Positions 7,800-17,152 of a stretch of DNA of 64,000 nt are shown here, one piece after another. Below the pieces are notes generated by a model. It searched no databases, was not told the origin of the DNA, and saw only the letters and a program-made list of their open reading frames with translations. Numbering within the stretch: position 1 is the stretch's first letter; every line of letters begins with the position of its first letter. Source of the DNA: Octadecabacter algicola (GTDB taxonomy: Bacteria; Pseudomonadota; Alphaproteobacteria; Rhodobacterales; Rhodobacteraceae); the NCBI RefSeq assembly GCF_021532625.1, contig NZ_JAKGAR010000001.1, positions 1,054,001 through 1,118,000 of the forward strand. The letters run 5' to 3'. The position numbers and the translations under genes were made by a program.

Positions 7800-7832
7800 A
7801 ATGGCACAACTAAGCAATTACATTGTGCCATT
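7800..7832. promoter_or_regulatory. Dyad operator between Lrp regulator and LysE exporter
   Basis: AATGGCACAA (7800-7809) and TTGTGCCATT (7823-7832) are perfect inverted repeats around a 13-base AT-rich spacer, so the half-site centres are about two helical turns apart. The dyad is about 20 bases from both start codons. It is the obvious candidate binding site for the Lrp-type regulator. Confidence 0.6.
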
Positions 7833-7851
7833 TTTCGCATAAATTCACACC

Positions 7852-8484
7852 ATGTCGTTTGAAACATTTCTCGCCCTCATTAGCTTTGCATTCGTCGGAA
7901 CCGTTACACCGGGGCCTAACAATGCCATGTTGATGGCATCTGGCGCCAATTTTGGCGTCTGGCGGTCCCTACCCCATATGGCGGGAATTTCTGTTGGCTT
8001 TCCGCTGATGATTGCCCTCGTCGGCCTTGGTCTGATGCAGGTGTTTGACGCCTTTCCAATAGTGGACACCGTGCTACGGGTCGTCTCAGTGGCCTATCTT
8101 TTGTGGCTGGCATGGAAGATTGCCACAGCCGCTCCGAAAATCGGGGATGCCCCCGACACGGGCGGCACGCCTCTGACGTTTTTACAAGCGGCGTCGTTTC
8201 AATGGGTAAACCCCAAGGCATGGTCGATGGCCGTCTATGCAATCACGCGGTTTGCGACGGATGCGGATGGCGCGCGATCGCTGGGGGCGGTTGCGGTTGT
8301 TGCAGGCGCGTTCTTTGCGGTCAGCCTGCCATCGGTGTCGGCGTGGACAAAACTGGGACAACAGATGCAGCGGTTCCTGACATCCCCGCGCCGATTGCGG
8401 GCGTTCAACATTACTATGGCCGTACTGTTGGTGCTGACACTGGTGCCGCTATTCTTTCCAGAGCTGTTCGCAAAGCTGCAATAG
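7852..8484 (+). CDS. LysE-family amino-acid exporter
   Basis: A 210-residue inner-membrane protein of the LysE/RhtB superfamily with about six hydrophobic segments. The signature TPGPNNAMLMASGANFG (about 20-36) follows the first helix. NPKAWSMAVYAI (about 122-133) is the second family motif. Members export amino acids or small derivatives by proton exchange. The start ATG at 7852 gives MSFETFLALISFAF. It is divergent from the Lrp-type regulator and probably induced by it. The substrate is not determined. Confidence 0.92.
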   Translation: MSFETFLALISFAFVGTVTPGPNNAMLMASGANFGVWRSLPHMAGISVGFPLMIALVGLGLMQVFDAFPIVDTVLRVVSVAYLLWLAWKIATAAPKIGDAPDTGGTPLTFLQAASFQWVNPKAWSMAVYAITRFATDADGARSLGAVAVVAGAFFAVSLPSVSAWTKLGQQMQRFLTSPRRLRAFNITMAVLLVLTLVPLFFPELFAKLQ

Positions 8485-8490
8485 GTCGCC

Positions 8491-9042
8491 CTAGTGCAGT
8501 TCGATTGATCCTGCAGCAAGCGGAACGAACCGCATGGGCCAAACGCCAGAGTCTTCGCCGTATTGAAAATTGCTGATCATATCGCCAAATGAACCGTCCT
8601 GTGTGATCCAGCCATAACAGTAGGACATCGCCCTCCTGTCAGCGTAAGCCGCGCGTAGTTGGATGGTGTCAGCCGCGGACATCTGTGTGGCATTGGACAA
8701 ATCAAATTGCAAGGTGCGGTCTGACACCGCCAAGGTCCATGCATCAATCACACCTTCAGCCGTGTCGGGGACACAAATTTGGTTTTCGCGCCAGGTTGCG
8801 CGTTCCTGCACAATCGTAAACGATCCGCCGTTGTCGACCATGTAAACGATATCGACAGTTTCCTTGCCAATGTTGCGATAGAATTCAGCGGCGTAGCAAT
8901 CACCCTCTTCGGTGGCATAGCAGGTCGCATTCTTCGCCATCATTGTGATCATTTCGGCGCGATCTAGGGCGCGACTCTCAGCTTGCGCAGCTCCGGCCCA
9001 GACGAGGACAATCAGGACGCTAGAACGGAACATTGTTCGCAT
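8491..9042 (-). CDS. Secreted protein of unknown function
   Basis: I do not recognise the family. With the start at MRTMFRSS (ATG at 9042) the protein has 183 residues and a clear Sec signal peptide (FRSSVLIVLVWAGAAQAES, cleaved near residue 23). Four or more Cys (NATCYATEEGDCYA, NQICVP, MSYCYG) suggest disulfides in the periplasm. The body alternates short charged and aromatic strands and ends MRFVPLAAGSIELH. The gene overlaps the stop of the upstream helicase by 23 bases, so it is probably the last gene of that unit. A slightly longer start at 9057 is possible but would add residues before the signal peptide. Confidence 0.65.
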   Translation of the reverse strand: MRTMFRSSVLIVLVWAGAAQAESRALDRAEMITMMAKNATCYATEEGDCYAAEFYRNIGKETVDIVYMVDNGGSFTIVQERATWRENQICVPDTAEGVIDAWTLAVSDRTLQFDLSNATQMSAADTIQLRAAYADRRAMSYCYGWITQDGSFGDMISNFQYGEDSGVWPMRFVPLAAGSIELH

Positions 9043-11440
9043 CGCTCGCACCAACAACGAATTTCGCTACGACCTTTTTCTCTCCGGCTTTGTCGAATTC
9101 AATGACAAGCTTGTCGCCCTCGATTTCCATCACTTCTCCGTAGCCGAATTTTTGATGGAATACCCGATCACCTGTGGTGAACGAACTGGTTGCCGTCATG
9201 TCGATGACGACGCTGCGGCTCTCTTTGGGTTGGCTGACAGGGCGCTGTTGGCTGCGTTGCTGCAAGCGGCGCCAACCTGGGGAATTGTAAACATCCGCGC
9301 TCGCAACTCGATCATGTAAGTTGGAATGCATACCGTCGCTAGCTGGGTTCGCTTGTGCGGACATACCGCCCATTCCTGCTGCGCCATAACCACCGCCATA
9401 TAGGCCCGGCGGCGTGAGAACTTCGACGTGTTCCTCAGGCAGCTCGTCAATGAAACGGCTTGGCATCTGGCTTTGCCATTGACCGTAAACACGGCGATTG
9501 GCCGCAAACGAAATTGTGCACAATTCCTCGGCCCGCGTGATGCCCACATAGGCCAAACGCCGTTCTTCCTCGAGGCCCTTTAGCCCGCTTTCATCCATTG
9601 ACCGCTGCGACGGAAACAGCCCGTCTTCCCATCCGGGGAGGAACACAGCGGGGTATTCGAGCCCCTTGGCAGCGTGCAGGGTCATGATGGTGACTTTGTC
9701 GTCTTCTTCTTCCTGTGCGTTGTCCATGATCAACGACACATGTTCGAGGAACCCCTGTAGGTTTTCGAAATTTTCCAACGCTTTGACGAGTTCTTTGAGG
9801 TTTTCCAACCGGCCCGGACCTTCGGGCGTCTTATCGTTTTGCCAAAAGCCCGTGTAGCCCGATTCATCTAGGATCACTTCAGCCATCTCAACGTGCGTAT
9901 CCGCCTCATCGTGCAATTGACGATGCCAGCGGTCCAACCCCTGCACCAGTTCGCGCAGGGCATTGCCGCCCTTCCCCTTGATCAAGGCCCCTTCGACACA
10001 AAGCCGCGCGCCTTCGACCAAGTTCACACCGTTTGCACGTGCGGTTGTCTGGATCGTCTGTACAGCTTTGTCACCTAGCCCGCGTTTGGGGGTGTTAACG
10101 ATCCGTTCAAACGCAAGGTCGTCGTCTTGGGACACCGCCAGCCGGAAATAGGCCATGGCATCACGGATCTCCATGCGTTCGTAAAAACGCGGACCACCGA
10201 TGACGCGGTAAGGCAAACCGATCGTCAGGAATCGATCCTCAAACGCGCGCATCTGGTGGGAGGCGCGCACAAGGATTGCCATACCATTTAGCGGCAATGG
10301 TGGATTGCCACGTGTGCCGCGTTGCATGGATTCGATTTCTTCACCGATCCATCGGGCCTCTTCTTCGCCGTCCCAATGGCCAATCAGGCGCACTTGGTCG
10401 CCGTCTTCGTCATCGGTGAACAGGGTCTTGCCAAGGCGGCCTTTGTTGGCGGCAATCACACCAGCCGCAGCCCCAAGGATGTGACCCGTAGAGCGGTAGT
10501 TCTGTTCCAGACGTACCACATGGGCGCCGGGGAAATCTTTTTCAAAGCGTAGGATGTTGCCGACCTCGGCCCCGCGCCAGCCGTAGATGGATTGGTCATC
10601 ATCCCCGACACAACAAATGTTTTTGTGGCTTTGCGCCAGCAGGCGCAGCCATAGGTACTGAGCGACGTTGGTATCCTGATATTCGTCCACAAGGATATAT
10701 TTGAACCAGCGTTGATACTGCTGCAGCACGTCTGGGTGGGTCTGGAAGATCGTCACCATATGCAAAAGCAGGTCACCGAAATCGCAGGCGTTCAATTCTT
10801 TCAGGCGGAGTTGGTAGGCGGCATAAAGTTCAATCCCCTTGCCGTCGTAAGCGCTGCTTTCGGCGACGGGCACTTGGCTTGGCGTCCATGCTTTGTTTTT
10901 CCAACCGTCAATAATTCCAGCCAACATGCGTGCAGGCCAGCGCTTGTCGTCAATCTCTGCTGCGCGGACCAGTTGCTTCAACAGGCGCAACTGATCATCG
11001 GTATCCAGAATCGTGAAACCTGATTTCAAGCCTACAAGTTCCGCATGACGGCGCAATTGTTTCACACAAATTGCATGGAAGGTGCCCAACCATGGCACGC
11101 CTTCAACGGCTTGGCCCATCAAAGCACCCACACGGTTCTTCATCTCGCGCGCGGCTTTGTTAGTAAACGTCACCGCTAGGATTTCATTGGGCCGTGCCCT
11201 GCCCGTCACCAAAAGATGCGCAATGCGGCAGGTCAGCGCTTTGGTTTTACCGGTTCCAGCACCCGCGAGCATCAAGACGGGTCCATCCAGCGTTTCGACG
11301 GCTTCGCGTTGGGCTGGGTTCAGCTCATCCAGATAGGGAGCCGCGCGTGCGCCCATCGCCCGTTGTGATAAGGATTGCCCGCCGGATTGTTGCGGGGCTG
11401 CGGCGGCCTCAAAGGCGTCTTCGTCGGAATAACTGCTCAT
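9020..11440 (-). CDS. uvrD: UvrD/PcrA-type 3'-5' DNA helicase
   Basis: Superfamily 1A helicase of DNA repair; 806 residues from the ATG at 11440 (MSSYSDEDAF). An in-frame extension of 32 codons upstream exists but is not family-like. Visible motifs in order: Q-motif LNPAQREAV, Walker A GAGTGKT (60-66), motif II DEYQDTN, motif III VGDDDQSIYGWRGA, motif IV LEQNYRST, motif V TMHAAKGLEYPAVF and motif VI VGITRAEE. The C-terminus ends in a short PcrA-type Tudor-like domain (GDRVFHQKFGYGEVMEIEGD) that binds RNA polymerase in PcrA/UvrD. PcrA and UvrD cannot be separated by eye. Confidence 0.94.
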   Translation of the reverse strand: MSSYSDEDAFEAAAAPQQSGGQSLSQRAMGARAAPYLDELNPAQREAVETLDGPVLMLAGAGTGKTKALTCRIAHLLVTGRARPNEILAVTFTNKAAREMKNRVGALMGQAVEGVPWLGTFHAICVKQLRRHAELVGLKSGFTILDTDDQLRLLKQLVRAAEIDDKRWPARMLAGIIDGWKNKAWTPSQVPVAESSAYDGKGIELYAAYQLRLKELNACDFGDLLLHMVTIFQTHPDVLQQYQRWFKYILVDEYQDTNVAQYLWLRLLAQSHKNICCVGDDDQSIYGWRGAEVGNILRFEKDFPGAHVVRLEQNYRSTGHILGAAAGVIAANKGRLGKTLFTDDEDGDQVRLIGHWDGEEEARWIGEEIESMQRGTRGNPPLPLNGMAILVRASHQMRAFEDRFLTIGLPYRVIGGPRFYERMEIRDAMAYFRLAVSQDDDLAFERIVNTPKRGLGDKAVQTIQTTARANGVNLVEGARLCVEGALIKGKGGNALRELVQGLDRWHRQLHDEADTHVEMAEVILDESGYTGFWQNDKTPEGPGRLENLKELVKALENFENLQGFLEHVSLIMDNAQEEEDDKVTIMTLHAAKGLEYPAVFLPGWEDGLFPSQRSMDESGLKGLEEERRLAYVGITRAEELCTISFAANRRVYGQWQSQMPSRFIDELPEEHVEVLTPPGLYGGGYGAAGMGGMSAQANPASDGMHSNLHDRVASADVYNSPGWRRLQQRSQQRPVSQPKESRSVVIDMTATSSFTTGDRVFHQKFGYGEVMEIEGDKLVIEFDKAGEKKVVAKFVVGASDANNVPF

Positions 11441-11548
11441 ACCCGGCAATCTAGCGTTAATGCCTTGGCAAGAAAAGCCCATGTTCGCGCTATGTTCGCA
11501 AACACAACTATCGGTTTGAATTTTTCCTCGTATCAAAGCAAAAGCTCG

Positions 11549-11617
11549 TTAGCGCTAAATACCCAGTATCAACCAGTTTACACTTCTGGGAATATCGATT
11601 TTATTGCTGCACGTGCA
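11549..11617. promoter_or_regulatory. Two palindromes upstream of pyruvate carboxylase
   Basis: TTAGCGCTAA (11549-11558) and TGCACGTGCA (11608-11617) are perfect 10-base palindromes in the 194-base region between the helicase and pyc. The second is 18 bases from the pyc ATG, flanked by ATTGC and AAAATA. Either could be an operator, but no specific regulator can be named. Confidence 0.25.
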
Positions 11618-11634
11618 AAATAGAGGACCCAAGA

Positions 11635-14600
11635 ATGGCCGACTTTAAGAAAATCCTGATCGCAAACCGGGGTGAAATCGCCATCCGCATCATGCGGGCC
11701 GCTAACGAGATGGGTAAAAAGACGGTCGCCGTCTTTGCCGAAGAAGACAAACTAGGCCTGCACCGTTTCAAAGCAGACGAAGCCTACCGTATCGGCGAGG
11801 GCTTGGGTCCGGTCGCTGCCTACCTCAGCATTGAAGAAATCATTCGCGTCGCGCTTGAGTGTGGCGCAGATGCGATCCACCCGGGCTATGGTCTGCTGTC
11901 AGAGAACCCTGATTTTGTGGATGCATGTGAAGCCAACAACATCAAGTTCATCGGCCCAAAGGCCGAAACCATGCGCATGTTGGGTGACAAAGCCAGCGCG
12001 CGTAATGTTGCAGTAGACGCAGGCGTCCCTGTTATTCCGGCAACTGACGTTCTTGGCGATGATATGGCCGAGATCAAAAAGCAGGCCGCTGAAGTCGGCT
12101 ACCCGCTGATGCTTAAGGCGTCATGGGGCGGCGGCGGTCGCGGTATGCGCGCCATCAATTCTGAGGACGAGCTGGAAGAAAAGGTTCTTGAAGGGCGCCG
12201 CGAGGCCGAAGCCGCATTCGGCAATGGCGCAGGTTTCCTTGAAAAGATGATCGTGCGGGCCCGTCACGTAGAAGTACAGATCCTTGGCGACAGCCACGGC
12301 GCGATCTACCACCTGTGGGAACGCGACTGTTCTGTTCAGCGTCGCAACCAAAAGGTTATCGAACGCGCCCCTGCCCCGTACCTGTCTGGCACCCAGCGTG
12401 AACAGCTATGTAACTTGGGTAAGAAAATCTGCGAACACGTGAACTACGAATGCGCCGGTACAGTCGAATTCCTGATGGATATGGACAGCGGTGAGTTTTA
12501 CTTCATTGAGGTTAACCCACGCGTTCAGGTGGAACACACCGTCACCGAAGAAGTCACCGGCATTGATATTGTACAGGCGCAGATCAAGATTGCCGAAGGC
12601 AAATCCTTGGTCGAAGCCACAGGCTGTGCATCCCAGTATGACGTCAAACTGGATGGTCATGCGTTGCAGACCCGTGTCACCACGGAAGACCCAACCAACA
12701 ATTTCATTCCAGACTATGGCCGCATCGGAACATACCGTACGGCAACCGGCATGGGCATTCGTTTGGATGGCGGCACGGCCTATAGCGGCGCAGTTATCAC
12801 CCGTTACTACGACAGCTTGTTGACCAAAGTGACCGCATGGGCGCCTACGCCCGAAGCTGCGATCGCCCGAATGGATCGCGCCTTGCGTGAATTCCGCATC
12901 CGCGGCGTCAGCACAAACATTGCTTTCGTTGAGAACCTCCTGAAACACCCGACGTTCTTGAACTACGAATACCACACCAAGTTCATCGACGAGACACCGG
13001 AGCTCTTCAATTTCAAGGCGCGACGTGACCGTGCGACTAAGATCCTAACCTACATCGCGGATATTACGGTCAACGGGCACCCTGAAACGCAAGGCCGCGC
13101 CAAACCGGGTGCGGATGCTTTGCCACCCAAGGCGCCAGAACCGCGCTCCAAAGACAATACACCAGGCACACGTCAGATCCTTGACCAGTTCGGGCCCGAG
13201 GCCGTGGCGGACTGGATGCGTGATCAGAAACAACTGTTGATCACCGATACAACTATGCGCGACGGTCACCAGTCCTTGCTCGCGACCCGTATGCGGTCCG
13301 TGGATATGATCCGCGTTGCGCCGACTTATGCAGCAAACATGTCTGGCTTGTTCTCCATGGAATGCTGGGGCGGTGCGACGTTTGATGTGGCCTACCGGTT
13401 CTTGCAGGAATGCCCATGGCAGCGCCTACGCGACATCCGTGAAAAGATGCCAAACATCATGACGCAGATGCTTTTGCGTGCGTCCAACGGGGTTGGCTAT
13501 ACCAACTATCCTGACAACGTCGTTCAAGAATTCGTGCGCCAAGCCGCCACGTCCGGCGTTGACGTGTTCCGCGTCTTCGACAGCCTCAACTGGGTTGAGA
13601 ACATGCGCGTCGCGATGGATGCCGTTATCAAGGCCGAAAAGGTCTGCGAGGGCACGATCTGTTATACAGGCGATATGATGGACCCTGACCAGTCCAAATA
13701 TGACCTGAAATACTATGTCGCGATGGCTAAAGAGATGGAAAAAGCCGGCGCGCACGTGCTGGGCCTCAAGGACATGGCAGGCTTGATGAAGGCCAACACG
13801 GCAACAGCCTTGATCAAAGCGCTGAAAGAAGAAGTCGGGTTGCCGATACACTTCCACACGCACGACACATCTGGTGCTGCAATCGCCACGGTTCTCGCGG
13901 CATCGGCTGCGGGTGTTGACTGTATCGATGCGGCCATGGACAGCTTCTCTGGCAACACATCCCAGCCGACGCTGGGATCTATCGTTGAGGGGCTAAAAGG
14001 CACCGAACGCGATACGGGCTTGGATATTTCTGCAATCCGCGAGATCTCGAACTACTGGGAAACGGTTCGCGCCCACTATGCACCGTTCGAGTCCGGCCTG
14101 CAGGCCCCTGCTTCGGAAGTGTATCTCCACGAAATGCCCGGCGGTCAGTTCACCAACCTTAAAGCACAAGCGCGTTCTTTGGGTCTTGAAGAACGCTGGC
14201 ACGAAGTTGCCCAGACCTATGCAGATGTGAACCAAATGTTTGGCGATATCGTAAAGGTCACGCCGTCTTCCAAAGTGGTTGGCGACATGGCGTTGATGAT
14301 GGTCAGCCAAAACCTGACACGCGAACAGGTCGAAGACCCAGAGACAGATGTGTCCTTCCCTGACTCCGTGATCGACATGATGCGCGGCAACTTGGGCCAG
14401 CCTCCGGGCGGGTTCCCAGACACTATCATCAAAAAGGTCCTAAAGGACGAAAAGCCGAACCTCGAACGTCCGGGCAAGTCGTTGAAACCTGTTGATCTGG
14501 AAGCTGTTCGTAAAGAACTGTCAGAAAAACTGGACGGCGCCACGATCGATAACGAAGACCTCAACGGCTACCTGATGTACCCAAAGGTCTACACCGATTA

Positions 14601-15078
14601 TGCCGAACGCCACGAGACCTACGGCCCAGTGCGTACCTTGCCGACGAAGACGTTCTTCTATGGTATGGAACCTTCTGAAGAAATTTCAGCCGAGATCGAC
14701 CCCGGCAAGACATTGGAAATCCGCCTACAGGCCGTGTCCGAGACCACCGAAGAAGGTGAAGTAAAAGTCTTCTTCGAACTCAACGGTCAACCGCGCACGA
14801 TCCGTGTGCCAAACCGTGCGGTCACGTCTTCAACCCAACAGCGCCCTAAGGCGGAAGCTGGCAACGAAAACCATATTGGCGCGCCAATGCCGGGTGTTGT
14901 GGCAACGGTAGCCGCGACTGTCGGCAAAGAGGTCAAAGAAGGCGATCTGTTGCTGACCATCGAAGCGATGAAGATGGAAACGGGTATCCACGCCGAACGC
15001 GACGCAGTGATCAAAGCTGTGCATGTTCAGGCAGGTGGGCAGATTGATGCCAAAGACCTGCTCGTTGAATTGGAGTGA
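11635..15078 (+). CDS. pyc: Pyruvate carboxylase
   Basis: Anaplerotic enzyme making oxaloacetate from pyruvate, bicarbonate and ATP. At 1147 residues it is a full-length single-chain Pyc. The biotin carboxylase domain (1 to about 460) starts KILIANRGEIAIRIMRAANE, with the ATP-grasp loop GGGGRGMR (about 165-172) and EVNPRVQVEHTVTEE. The carboxyltransferase domain (about 530-830) begins DTTMRDGHQSL. It is followed by the PYC/OADA domain and a C-terminal biotinyl domain with EAMKMETG, biotin Lys1113. A GAGGA ribosome-binding site precedes the ATG. The long upstream region suggests its own promoter. Confidence 0.97.
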   Translation: MADFKKILIANRGEIAIRIMRAANEMGKKTVAVFAEEDKLGLHRFKADEAYRIGEGLGPVAAYLSIEEIIRVALECGADAIHPGYGLLSENPDFVDACEANNIKFIGPKAETMRMLGDKASARNVAVDAGVPVIPATDVLGDDMAEIKKQAAEVGYPLMLKASWGGGGRGMRAINSEDELEEKVLEGRREAEAAFGNGAGFLEKMIVRARHVEVQILGDSHGAIYHLWERDCSVQRRNQKVIERAPAPYLSGTQREQLCNLGKKICEHVNYECAGTVEFLMDMDSGEFYFIEVNPRVQVEHTVTEEVTGIDIVQAQIKIAEGKSLVEATGCASQYDVKLDGHALQTRVTTEDPTNNFIPDYGRIGTYRTATGMGIRLDGGTAYSGAVITRYYDSLLTKVTAWAPTPEAAIARMDRALREFRIRGVSTNIAFVENLLKHPTFLNYEYHTKFIDETPELFNFKARRDRATKILTYIADITVNGHPETQGRAKPGADALPPKAPEPRSKDNTPGTRQILDQFGPEAVADWMRDQKQLLITDTTMRDGHQSLLATRMRSVDMIRVAPTYAANMSGLFSMECWGGATFDVAYRFLQECPWQRLRDIREKMPNIMTQMLLRASNGVGYTNYPDNVVQEFVRQAATSGVDVFRVFDSLNWVENMRVAMDAVIKAEKVCEGTICYTGDMMDPDQSKYDLKYYVAMAKEMEKAGAHVLGLKDMAGLMKANTATALIKALKEEVGLPIHFHTHDTSGAAIATVLAASAAGVDCIDAAMDSFSGNTSQPTLGSIVEGLKGTERDTGLDISAIREISNYWETVRAHYAPFESGLQAPASEVYLHEMPGGQFTNLKAQARSLGLEERWHEVAQTYADVNQMFGDIVKVTPSSKVVGDMALMMVSQNLTREQVEDPETDVSFPDSVIDMMRGNLGQPPGGFPDTIIKKVLKDEKPNLERPGKSLKPVDLEAVRKELSEKLDGATIDNEDLNGYLMYPKVYTDYAERHETYGPVRTLPTKTFFYGMEPSEEISAEIDPGKTLEIRLQAVSETTEEGEVKVFFELNGQPRTIRVPNRAVTSSTQQRPKAEAGNENHIGAPMPGVVATVAATVGKEVKEGDLLLTIEAMKMETGIHAERDAVIKAVHVQAGGQIDAKDLLVELE

Positions 15079-15080
15079 AT

Positions 15081-15575
15081 ATGCGCGTGACCAGGGCGGC
15101 GGTTTTGATCGCCTTGGTTTGCGCAACTGCATCTGGGGCGCAGGCGGCGTGTTCACCTGCCATAACGGCTGATGATCGCGCCACCCAATCTCGCGCACAG
15201 ACCACCGTGCCGCTGATGTTGCGCAACGCCTTTGATGCGGATGGGAAAGAAACCGTCGGCCTTGCGCTGATCGTGGAATTGCCCCGCACTATTGCGCCTG
15301 ATTGCGCCCCGTCGCGCGAAACCGTCTTTAACGTACAAAAAGACAGCGACCTTGTGTTGCGCGGAACCGTCCTAACCAATTTTTTGTCCGAAAACACCGC
15401 GCTGTTCATGCAAGAGATAACGTTTTCGCCGGATGCAATCCTTGATTGGTCTTTCAACGATTTTTCGAGCTTCCCCGTCGTTCAATACCGCCTTTATTCC
15501 CAGCGTCCTGTGACCGAGGACGGACGGATGTTGTATAACCTGACTGAACAGGCTGTTCCCGACAACTGGAACTAG
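15081..15575 (+). CDS. Small secreted protein of unknown function
   Basis: I do not recognise the family. It has 164 residues from the ATG at 15081, only 2 bases after the pyc stop codon, with GGAG inside the end of pyc as ribosome-binding site. A Sec signal peptide is clear (MRVTRAAVLIALVCATASGAQA, cleaved near residue 22). The mature part has two Cys (ACSPAI, PDCAPS) and a charged, mostly beta-like composition. It may be translationally coupled to pyc by position only; nothing in it suggests a metabolic link. Confidence 0.6.
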   Translation: MRVTRAAVLIALVCATASGAQAACSPAITADDRATQSRAQTTVPLMLRNAFDADGKETVGLALIVELPRTIAPDCAPSRETVFNVQKDSDLVLRGTVLTNFLSENTALFMQEITFSPDAILDWSFNDFSSFPVVQYRLYSQRPVTEDGRMLYNLTEQAVPDNWN

Positions 15576-15644
15576 CCAATATTGGGCTTGCTGCTCGGCG
15601 GCGAAACATGTGTGATGTCTGTACCCAACCCAAAGGCCAATCCT

Positions 15645-16706
15645 ATGACACTTCCTAAAACAATGTCCGGCGTTGCCACACTTGGCCACGGTGGCCCTGA
15701 AATGCTGCAATGGCGGGATGACCTTCCGGTCCCCGTTGCGGGTTCCAATGAGGTTGTGATCAAGGTCGCAGCGGCCGCTGTAAATAACACCGATATCAAC
15801 ACGCGGATTGGCTGGTATTCCAAAACGGTTACAGGCGCGACCGATGCGGTTAGTGATATGGACGCCGACGATGGGGGGTGGGCCGGAACACCGTTGAATT
15901 TCCCGTTGATCCAAGGGGCCGATTGCTGCGGCTATATCGTCGCCGTCGGGTCCGATGTGGACCCTGCCCGCATCGGTGATCGTGTGATCGTGCGGGCAAT
16001 GCAATCCACTGGATCAGGCAATCAGCCGTTCGTTACGGATACCTTTGGATCTGAACACAATGGCGGTTTTGCCCAATACACCAAGACCTATGACGCCGAA
16101 GCCTTTCGCGTTGATGACAGCCTGAGCGATCTTGAATGGGCAACGATCCCCTGCGCGTTTTCCACGGCAGAAGGTATGTTGCAGCGCGCATCGGTCGGGG
16201 CGGAAACCGTGCTGATAACGGGTGCGTCCGGCGGTGTTGGGGCCGCGGCGGTTCAGCTTGCCGCCTTGCGAGGGGCTGACGTCACGGCCATGACACAAGA
16301 CATCAAAGCCGACGCCGTTCGCGCTCTCGGTGCAAAGCACACAGTTGAGCGTGACCCAGTGCTGCCCAAGCACCACTTTGACGTCGTTATCGACCTTGTC
16401 GGTGGCCCCTCTTGGCCTGCTCTTTTGGAGTGCCTGAAGCGTGGCGGGCGCTATGTAACGTCCGGCGCGATTGCGGGACCTATGGTCGAACTCGACCTGC
16501 GCACGCTTTACCTGAACGATCTGACGTTGTTTGGCAGCACTTACCAACCCGCGTCAGTGTTTTCCGATTTGATCGGCTATGTGCAAGCTGGAAAGCTGCG
16601 CCCTGCAATTGCGGCTACTTATGATTTGCAGGACATCCACGCCGCACAAGACGCATTCGCGGCCAAAGCCCACGTCGGGAAAATCGCCTTAAGGGTCCCA
16701 CAATGA
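15645..16706 (+). CDS. Zinc-type/quinone oxidoreductase (MDR family)
   Basis: A 353-residue medium-chain dehydrogenase/reductase. The GroES-like domain (about 10-130) has GADCCGYIVAVGSDVD, and the NAD(P)-binding Rossmann motif GASGGVGAAAVQLA lies around 185-198. The Cys-rich structural zinc loop of alcohol dehydrogenases is not evident, so it groups with NADPH:quinone reductase-like members. The substrate is unknown. The ATG at 15645 is preferred to upstream starts (15582, 15615) because AAAGG lies 8 bases ahead of it. The stop overlaps the next gene by 4 bases, suggesting co-expression with the VOC protein. Confidence 0.85.
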   Translation: MTLPKTMSGVATLGHGGPEMLQWRDDLPVPVAGSNEVVIKVAAAAVNNTDINTRIGWYSKTVTGATDAVSDMDADDGGWAGTPLNFPLIQGADCCGYIVAVGSDVDPARIGDRVIVRAMQSTGSGNQPFVTDTFGSEHNGGFAQYTKTYDAEAFRVDDSLSDLEWATIPCAFSTAEGMLQRASVGAETVLITGASGGVGAAAVQLAALRGADVTAMTQDIKADAVRALGAKHTVERDPVLPKHHFDVVIDLVGGPSWPALLECLKRGGRYVTSGAIAGPMVELDLRTLYLNDLTLFGSTYQPASVFSDLIGYVQAGKLRPAIAATYDLQDIHAAQDAFAAKAHVGKIALRVPQ

Positions 16707-17089
16707 GCAAACGACTGTCGACACTATCAATCCTCGTACCCGATTATGAAGCAGGGATAGCATTCTTTGTCGGCCAATTAGGGTTTGATCTTTTAGAAGA
16801 CTCCGATCATGGCGGCGGCAAGCGCTGGGTCAAAGTGGCGCCGCAAGGTGCAGAAACCGCGTTCCTGATCGCAAAGGCTTCGACGCCAGAACAGGTCGCG
16901 GCCATTGGCAACCAAGGCGGCGGACGTGTTTGGTTGATACTCGAGACGGATGATTTCGGGCGCGACCACGCCGCGTTCACAACCAACGGCATCGTATTCG
17001 AAGAACAGCCACGCCATGAACCCTATGGCACCGTAGCGGTTTTCAACGATCCTTTCGGCAACCGGTGGGATTTAATCGAGTTCTCGTAG
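16703..17089 (+). CDS. VOC-superfamily (glyoxalase/dioxygenase fold) protein
   Basis: A 128-residue protein with the paired beta-alpha-beta-beta-beta modules of the vicinal oxygen chelate fold: STLSILVPDYEAGIAFFVGQLGF at the start, and a C-terminal PYGTVAVFNDPFGNRWDLIEF typical of the second metal-binding strand. It is translationally coupled to the upstream oxidoreductase (ATGA overlap). Members include glyoxalase I, dioxygenases and resistance proteins. Which reaction applies cannot be decided, so the call stays at the superfamily level. Confidence 0.88.
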   Translation: MSKRLSTLSILVPDYEAGIAFFVGQLGFDLLEDSDHGGGKRWVKVAPQGAETAFLIAKASTPEQVAAIGNQGGGRVWLILETDDFGRDHAAFTTNGIVFEEQPRHEPYGTVAVFNDPFGNRWDLIEFS

Positions 17090-17152
17090 ACGCCTATTGC
17101 AAAAAGATACGCTGCTTAAGCATACTTCAATTCCAGATTGAAAGGTTATCAT

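Noticed and set aside
9020-11536. A longer start for the UvrD-type helicase at 11536
   Set aside because: The extra 32 codons have no similarity to the family, and the ATG at 11440 gives a normal N-terminus.
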